Of a stretch of 13,878 nucleotides of DNA, positions 8,521 to 13,878 are shown piece by piece. The position numbers were made by a program, and so were the translations under genes. The notes beneath the pieces were generated by a model, which did not search any database, was not told where the DNA came from, and saw nothing but the letters and a program-made list of their open reading frames with translations. The stretch lies in the NCBI GenBank assembly GCA_015657535.1, contig JADHZB010001495.1:1-13878 (forward strand). Direction: 5' to 3'. Each line of letters starts with the position of its first letter. Position 1 is the first letter of the stretch. This DNA is from Nephromyces sp. MM_2019 (Eukaryota > Apicomplexa > Aconoidasida > Nephromycida).

Positions 8521-11500
8521 CTAAAATACCGCCATATGCAGCAACAAGGAAGAAATGAAAGCAAAGTTACTATACGACTGATAATCAAATTAACAAAGAG
8601 TGTCAGCTATGAAGCAAGACCAAGAAAAATCGTCAAACTGCATTGTGAAATATAAAAACCAATGGAAAATTACATTTTAAGCCGATTCACTGCATCTCAA
8701 ATCATAAAAACAAAATCTCAAGTACCTCGTTACTGTCCAATATAGAAATCAACCAATATGATATTGATAAATTTGATACATCAGCAAAACTTCTCAATAA
8801 TATTTAAACAAATTTCCCAAAACACGCAGGGCAAGAGAAGAAAAAGAAAGAAGCAATCTCAGAGCTCAATAGATCAACTTCTTCTCCATCCGGAGCACAC
8901 ACACAAAAAGGAGTCCTTATTTCATCATACTCCAAAGAAACACTATTCGGAAAAATCCTACGCAGGCAAGCAGGCAAAAAATAGGCACCCCGGATGCAAG
9001 TATAGAATAGTCCGCAAGGAATATCATTGGAAAATTGGAGCTCGCACATTCAATAGATTATTCCATCTCCTGTCTAAGGTATTGATGTTTTTGGTGTGCG
9101 TGTGCATAGGCACAGCCGTGATGATTTCTTACCCTCTTCATCTTTTGATAAATCTAAAGTAGATAATTTGTAATTTTTCCCCTTTAACTTCATTGGACTC
9201 TTAGGTATGCAAATATCGTATGTGTGTGTGTGTGTAGCTCTGCAAAGTCAAATTCAAATGTTTACCATTATTTTTTTAGAAGAAGAATCCAAAGCATCCA
9301 AGGAGGTACCTTCAGTACGTGCATCAATAGCCTTTTTCATTCGCTTTGACTTGATTATCGCTACTTCGCCTTTACTGCCAGGCGGTAAGTAAGATAAGAA
9401 GCGATCGATGCGAGGCTGTACCATACCAAGCTCCTTATTCTTTAACCTAGCGATAACTGGCTGTAGAGTCTGGTTGATCTATAGAAATAAAATTTTGCAA
9501 TAACAATTAACCAGAGCAGAAACCATTGCTAAATCATTTTCAGTTTACACAGGAGAAAATTTCCAGTACAGTTACACACACACACACACACAACCTTCAC
9601 CTAATATCTTTACATAGAAGAGCGCATTAGGCATGTAACAAAATTTCTCCACTTTTTTGTGTGTAGTCTCATTTTTCGGCGTTTCTTTTGTGCTTGTGTG
9701 TGAAATTCAATCTGCCTAGTTTTACATGGTACCATGGAAACATGCCAAAAATAAAAAGACGGAAATATCTCAAAGCAAGTGAGCTCTCTAAAACTCTCCC
9801 CCTTTTCTTTGGAGTACCTGCTTCCCAATCTAGCATGGACATCCTTGTTTTTATATAACGTACCTTCACTGCACACTAGGCGAAACATGCTGTGGTAGCA
9901 AGTGATGCTTGTGTGTGATTAATGCTCGCACACTCTCTACAGCAATGCCTATATTATCGGTATGATGGCTTCAATGGCCATAAAAGGAGATTACTGACAA
10001 TCGCATTCGCCAGCTAAGCAGGGATTACAAGTTACTCGCTCTCATTCAAGGCACATCACTTTAAAACTACCGGCCCAGAACCCCACAGAAAAAACTCAAT
10101 GGCAGCTTCTCGCACATAACACATACACTGCAGACCTCTAAGAAAGTCACACTTCACATTGAATGCAACAGCGAGAAAGCCATCTACAAAACAAATGACT
10201 TATGATATGCTAAAAGCACCACAAAAATATCATATAAAATGCCCACACACCTAGAAAAAAGCGAAAATGCGTGCGAAAATGTCACATCAACTCTTCACAC
10301 GCACTGTAATACAACCTAAAACCGTGTGCGATTACCACTACCTAAAATAAAGCTCTCACTTAAATACAAAGTATGAATGCTCTAAACAAAAACACAGTTC
10401 AACACTCCTGCAATCTATATGAGGAAAAACTTCATTATATGAATTTCGGCTTGAACACACACTAGCACCTACACGCTCAGTAGAAAGGGAGGTATTCCTC
10501 GAGAGCAATGTGTGAATAGCCTGGACATCAGGAGGAGACCAGCTAAACGTCTCTTTAGAACGATCCACTATAGGCGATTCAAAAGCTCGAAATACTTCAA
10601 TACTGGGGAAATCATCGGGAAACTCCCTACAAAGAATGTGTGTGTATTTTTTTTAGATTTCAGTAGGAATTTACTGTTCGCACTGCTCCCCGCAGTAAAA
10701 TTGCTAAACTATCATCTAAATGGAAAGCTGCCAAGAGGAGAAGCAAGCATCCCGCTGAAAGTTACTGGAGAAGGGTTAAGCAACGGAATTTAATGTGTGT
10801 AAAAGATTTTGAAAGGCAGCTGTAAGACAGCAGCAGAGATATACGGCCATATTCAGAGATTGTGTGCAAAAGCTTAGGAGATGAGATCCTCTCCCACTAA
10901 AATAAGCTCACTAGTTATAAAGCACACACAGCCTTCTTATGCATTATCACAGGGACTTTAATGAGCCTCTTGATTCCATATAGGCCAAATATCGCTGTGT
11001 ATATCGCATTCTCACACACACAGAAGACAAGACAGCAACTATGCTAAACTACCCATCTCTTTACTATACATCATCTAATGGAATGATAAAGTGCAAAATC
11101 TCCTTCGCAAGCTGAGAAGTAAGAATAGGAGTAGAATTTCATATTAAAAAAACAAAAGGATAACGCACACACACTCACACACCAATGATTCCTGTAGTTG
11201 TTGTGTGCGCGTTTGTAATTTTGCTGTAGTTGCGTGTCACCCTCGTTACAATCTCCAAGCCTGAAAAAGTGGTGTAGCAGAGCAAGCTAATATATATGTA
11301 GAAAGCAATACTTTGGGATAGCAGCACATCACAATACATGCAGCAACTAATTATAATGCAATATTAGACTTTGTTGTTAACGCACACACACATGCACAAA
11401 ACCCCACCATCTGAAAGCAACCTTTGCTTTTCAATATTTCTCAAAAACTGAATTTTTCCAAGAAATTCACTACAAAAACCTCCAAACCTCGATTTTCCCA

Positions 11501-13409
11501 TGCTGCTCTCCACTATCCACCACACACACACTAGAATAAACCTCCATAAATCTCTGCCAAACACACTAGCCAGTATCTTCGTAGCACAAAAACTAGATCT
11601 TCATTCAATGGAAAAATTCTACTCCCACTGCTTCAACAAGGCAATTCGCAACGAAAAATGCAGAAAATTCTGCTTCTTCAAATGTTTCTTTTACCATGGA
11701 GATTCAGCCCATTCCTTCAATTTTCTGAGATCTTCAAAGGTAGGAAAGGCTCTAATAGTCTCCAAGGCGTTAACAACTCCTATTCCTTTGACACCTACTG
11801 TGTAATCACAACCTAGCAATTCTGCTAGTAATATAAGATCCATCTTATCCAAGTTCAGCTTCCTCTTTATATCCATAGAATCATACATTTCAATCATCTT
11901 CTTATTCTCAAAAAAATTGCGAAAAACTGTTTTTCCTCCAAAAACGAGAGCATCAGAATCATCCGATAGCACTGCATTTGAATGTGGAGGAAAATGGCGG
12001 CTGATGAGGAGCATGAGGATGGAAGGAGGATGATGAACTGATGAAGATGATGAAGAAAAAAGCATCAAAAAAGGTGTGGGAGTATAGACAAATAGGGCAG
12101 CTTCAAGACAAGCTTGCAGATGAAAAACAACTGTGTGTGCGTATGTCTATGTGTGTGCGCACGTATATGTGTGTGCGCACGTATATGTGTGTGCGCACGT
12201 GTATGTGTATGCGTTTATCTATAAATATAGATATGTCTCTATGCGGATATATCTCTATCTCTCTCTTCCCCTCTCTTCCTCTATCCTCCCCCCTTACCAC
12301 CCCCCCTCCTATCCACCTTCCTCCCCCATCATCTAACCTCCATCACAAAGACCAAACTCAGTCATCACTGCACACTGAGCTTCTGCCTCAGCAGGAGCAT
12401 CAACATAAGGAATTCCAAAGGCTTGAAGCAACTCCCTAACCTGTTCCAGCATCTCCTGAGTAACTTCCTCAGTAGATCTACGTACTCTGAGCATATCCTC
12501 CGTTAGGGCAGCCTTTTCTTCCTCAAGCTCAGCCTGAGCAGCCTCAAAATCATCATTTGCAAGCAACCGCATAGTAAAAGCTTCAAACGTTGAATCTTCA
12601 ACTTCAAGAGGCTGAAGACTAGTGGCTTCGAGAGAAGCTTCAGGCGAAAGAGGGGGAAAGCTAAACTTTGAAGCTGCAGGAGACGAACTAGAAGTGAGAG
12701 AGCTATCAAACTTCGTGGGAGTAGATGTTGGTGGCGTTGAAGAAGGGAGAGAATCACTCGCTTTTAAGGATAAGGGAGTGCCTTTAGTGGTAGTGGTAGT
12801 AGTAACATCTTCAGCTTCTTTAGCAGCGTTTTCAGCAGCATCTTTGGAGCCTTTAGCATCTTCCATATCTTCAATGTCTTCGCCATCTTCAGCATCTTCA
12901 GAATCTCCAAAATCTTCAGAACCTTCAGAGTAACGAGGCTCAATAGATAAAGACAATGCATCATCTGCTATGAGTGATAAATCATCCTTCAAAGGAGCTT
13001 CATAGTACTCTATTTCGCAGGAAAAAGCTTTGGAATCTTCTAAAACTGTTTTTTGAAGAGATTCTGGAATGCACAGCAATAAAAAAATAACTACTATTTT
13101 GATGAAACTAGAAAAAGGCAGAGATAAATCCGATTTCATCCTTGTCTTCACAACACTCGCATTTGATGAAACTAGGAAAAATTAAAAGAAACTTCTCGTC
13201 TTCATACGAGAAAGTTCTTCACAGGCTTTCACAGCATTAAACAGGCCATTTTCTACCATAAACGGCGATTACACGTAATTCAGTCAACTAAAAAGCCAAA
13301 ACAATACCAAAACTGTCGTGCTCCAGCTCCTTCGTTCCCGATCTTCTCATCAATACTGAAGGTGATGGAGAAGAATCTTCACTGCTTCTTGACGAAGCTC
13401 GTGGAAAAC
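8167..13409 (-). CDS. XPG/Rad2-type structure-specific 5' flap endonuclease, C-terminal part, seven exons
   Basis: The XPG/Rad2 (ERCC5) family makes the 3' incision in nucleotide excision repair and binds TFIIH and PCNA in the nucleus. Joining 13409-13308, 13063-12338, 11971-11695, 11469-11422, 10626-10473, 9478-9266 and 8520-8167 gives 623 codons and a TGA stop. Numbering from the first whole codon, 1-248 is acidic, Ser-rich spacer. From 249 the I-region reads FGIPYV, then APAEAEAQCA (E259, E261), then SDDSD (D280, D282) and FGGKTVFRNFF. The helix-hairpin-helix part is GCDYTVGVKGIG (D331 onwards). FPS...VDRSKETFSW...RIDRFL is the Rad2-specific C-terminal continuation that FEN1 and EXO1 lack, so XPG is preferred over those. 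QPRIDRFL (456-463) sits where XPG has its PCNA box. Basic clusters at 478-484 and 519-524 may be nuclear-localisation signals. The N-region with the first catalytic Asp residues is beyond the right edge. Confidence 0.93.
8521..9265 (-). other. XPG-like intron F-G
   Basis: This 745-bp intron contains an antisense 134-codon open frame (8758-9162, plus strand) and a GT run on the plus strand at 9221-9235. No exon is missing by phase. Confidence 0.8.
9221..9235. repeat. (TG) microsatellite
   Basis: Seven TG units plus T, 30 bp from the XPG exon F donor. Confidence 0.9.
9266..9478 (-). CDS. XPG-like exon F (PCNA-box region)
   Basis: This exon has 71 codons, phase 0 at both ends, from acceptor TTTCTATAG to donor GTAAAC. 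It encodes INQTLQPVIARL, then QPRIDRFLSYL at the XPG PCNA-box position, then KSKRMKKAI, all in family order. An earlier donor (GTACCT) exists but would exit in phase 1 and break the frame of exon G. Confidence 0.92.
9479..10472 (-). other. XPG-like intron E-F
   Basis: This 994-bp intron has a CA run at 9574-9592 and a perfect 12-bp palindrome (CATGGTACCATG) at 9725-9736. Open frames in 9610-9888 match nothing I recognise. Confidence 0.8.
9574..9592. repeat. (AC) microsatellite
   Basis: Nine AC units, 95 bp upstream of exon F on the coding strand, in XPG intron E-F. Confidence 0.9.
10473..10626 (-). CDS. XPG-like exon E (FPS ... VDRSKETFSW segment)
   Basis: This exon has 51 codons after a split Arg codon, from acceptor TTCTTTGTAG to donor GTAGGT (phase 0). 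DDFPSIEVFRAF, SPIVDRSKETFSW and PPDVQAIHTLL match in order the Rad2/XPG block FP..V..AY..P.VD....F.WG.PDL..LR. Ser replaces the usual Gly after the Trp. Confidence 0.9.
10627..11421 (-). other. XPG-like intron D-E
   Basis: This 795-bp A+T-rich intron has short CA/GT runs (near 10638, 11167 and 11381). No gene was seen in it. Confidence 0.6.
11422..11469 (-). CDS. XPG-like exon D (48 nt), provisional
   Basis: This exon has 15 codons (EFLGKIQFLRNIEKQ) with split codons at both ends, from acceptor TTTTTGTAG to donor GTTGCT. It fits phase 2 to phase 2 between exons C and E and fills a basic linker that Rad2 proteins have before the FPS segment. Without it exon C would still join exon E in frame, so it could be optional or wrong. 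Confidence 0.5.
11695..11971 (-). CDS. XPG-like exon C (catalytic Asp residues and helix-hairpin-helix)
   Basis: This exon has 91 whole codons, from acceptor AAATGCAG to donor GTAAAA (phase 2). The split codon with exon B makes Val, giving GLCDG-VLSDDSD as in Rad2. It carries the two metal-binding Asp residues, FRNFF, and GCDYTVGVKGIG of the DNA-binding helix-hairpin-helix, with the third family Asp. Confidence 0.95.
12145..12216. repeat. 18-bp tandem repeat, alternating purine-pyrimidine
   Basis: GTATATGTGTGTGCGCAC occurs in three near-perfect copies (12145, 12163, 12181) and a fourth degenerate one. From 12148 to 12214 purines and pyrimidines alternate without a break. Confidence 0.95.
12268..12327. 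repeat. Four C-runs on plus strand (G-runs in the XPG transcript)
   Basis: Runs of C4 (12268-12271), C6 (12288-12293), C7 (12300-12306) and C5 (12323-12327) lie in a pyrimidine-rich block within 70 bp of the XPG exon B donor. Confidence 0.9.
12338..13063 (-). CDS. XPG-like exon B (acidic spacer and start of I-region)
   Basis: This exon has 241 whole codons. Acceptor TGTGCATTCCAG follows a T-rich tract; donor GTTAGA exits in phase 1. In the reconstructed numbering, 83-119 is an acidic run with repeated ED pairs, followed by Thr/Ser/Pro-rich sequence. A helical segment (FEAAQAELEEEKAAL) then leads to VTQEMLEQVRELLQAFGIPYV and EAEAQCA, the first half of the nuclease I-region. The open frame continues upstream into the intron, but the proposed exon start agrees in phase with exon A. 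Confidence 0.92.
13308..13409 (-). CDS. XPG-like exon A (spacer), provisional
   Basis: This provisional exon has 33 codons with a split codon at each end, after acceptor CTCCCAAAG and before donor GTATTG. It is rich in Ser and charged residues (SSRSSEDSSPSPS), as expected for the disordered XPG spacer. Its phase-1 exit joins exon B without a frame change. There is no conserved motif, so support is phase and composition only. Confidence 0.55.
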
Positions 13410-13685
13410 CTTTGGGAGAAAAAAGAATAGAAATTTAGGTGTTTTCTTTATATAAAAAAAAAACGTAATAAAAGGATGATTTTCAGTGAAGTTCAAATAA
13501 TGCTAGTAAAACTGATCTTCAGAAGCTTTAGCACTCGGAATACCAGGTATTTGAAAGATACTGGAAGGTATTCTACAACATGCTAGCGGTAAGTAGCTAA
13601 AGAGAAAGATATATAGACACATCACCTACACTATTTAACTTGGTAGTGAGATTCAAATCAAAGAATGGAGAGAAACATTACGTAC

Positions 13686-13799
13686 GAGAGAGAGAGAGAG
13701 AGAATGAGAGAGAGAGAATGAGAGAGAGAGCATGAGAGAGAGAGCATGAGAGAGAGAGCATGAGAGAGAGAGCATGAGAGAGAGAGAGAGCGAGAGAGA
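13686..13799. repeat. (GA)n satellite with AATGAGAG and CATGAGAG interruptions
   Basis: Blocks of four to seven GA are separated by AAT and then repeatedly by CAT, at roughly 14-18 bp spacing. Confidence 0.95.
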
Positions 13800-13830
13800 A
13801 CAAGTATTCTAGAGAGAGAACAAGTATTCT
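13792..13830. repeat. Exact 19-bp direct repeat
   Basis: GAGAGAGAACAAGTATTCT occurs at 13792-13810 and again at 13812-13830, one base apart, at the edge of the GA satellite. Confidence 0.95.
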
Positions 13831-13878
13831 TTGGAAGGTCTTTAGGTGGGAATTAGGGGGTTTCGGGGGGTTTAGAGG

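Larger units (their letters stand above)
11972..12337 (-). other. XPG-like intron B-C, alternating purine-pyrimidine and G-run content
   Basis: This 366-bp phase-1 intron lies two codons before the catalytic SDDSD. On the transcript strand it starts G-rich, with four runs of 4-7 G, and further in holds a 67-bp perfectly alternating purine-pyrimidine tract. Confidence 0.85.
13410..13878. other. Upstream XPG-like sequence without assigned exon
   Basis: This should be intron, or contain further spacer exons, of the XPG-like gene. I could not assign any exon: the only phase-compatible candidate is a 17-base piece near 13550. The right part is a GA satellite and a G-rich tail. Confidence 0.6.

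Noticed and set aside
12041..12439. 132-codon plus-strand frame and its minus-strand partner over the GT repeat
   Set aside because: The repeat's 18-bp period keeps frames open. The plus frame is antisense to a real XPG exon and intron.
12622..12933. 103-codon plus-strand frame rich in Ser/Val
   Set aside because: This is an antisense shadow of the acidic XPG exon B.
13064..13151. Start of the XPG-like open frame at 13151 with a hydrophobic, signal-peptide-like N-terminus
   Set aside because: This is read-through of the intron's polypyrimidine tract. XPG is nuclear, the acceptor CATTCCAG at 13066-13064 follows it, and the upstream exon A joins in phase there.
13545..13570. Possible XPG micro-exon (about 17 nt, IFQIP) upstream of exon A
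   Set aside because: It fits the phase, but it has no family match and is so short that chance is likely.

Overview
This is eukaryotic nuclear DNA. It is A+T-rich, full of simple repeats, and carries protein-coding sequence only as short exons bounded by GT...AG introns. All firm coding signal is on the minus strand and belongs to two DNA-repair genes in the same orientation. From right to left they are the C-terminal part of an XPG/Rad2-type nuclease (nucleotide excision repair; seven exons, 13409 down to the stop at 8167) and the N-terminal part of RAD50 (double-strand-break repair; five exons, from the ATG at 4292 down to 289). Both genes are cut by the window edges. The N-terminal nuclease domain of XPG lies beyond the right edge, and the rest of RAD50, starting with its VIFCHQ-type segment, lies beyond the left edge. 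The exons use the standard genetic code without in-frame stops. In my reading the RAD50 wording (CTGELPP, IRSMQLT, the [10 protein letters not shown] signature) is closer to plant/SAR-type RAD50 than to animal or fungal RAD50. I therefore suggest a protist or alga, without naming a genus.

Layout: 1-239 is a CA/AGAGATA satellite at the start of RAD50 intron 5. 289-4292 is the RAD50 5' half, with introns of 456, 549, 1592 and 932 bp rich in CA, GA and GAA repeats and minisatellites. 4293-8166 is a 3.9-kb interval with no recognisable gene. It is almost free of the CA repeats seen in the introns but contains several strong short hairpins. 8167-13409 is XPG, with introns of 745, 994, 795, 225, 366 and 244 bp. 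13410-13878 is upstream XPG intron or unresolved sequence ending in a GA satellite and a G-rich tail. Both ends fall in low-complexity repeats, as expected where assemblies break.

All exon junctions were found by joining reading frames across GT/AG sites so that phase and family alignment agree. The RAD50 exons total 158 codons and the XPG exons 623 codons plus stop. No tRNA, rRNA, transposon, CRISPR array or bacterial operon was seen. I found no clearly new biological system. The items most worth checking are the hairpin cluster between the two genes, a possible acidic alternative exon in RAD50, and the Z-DNA-prone plus G-run intron that splits the XPG active site.
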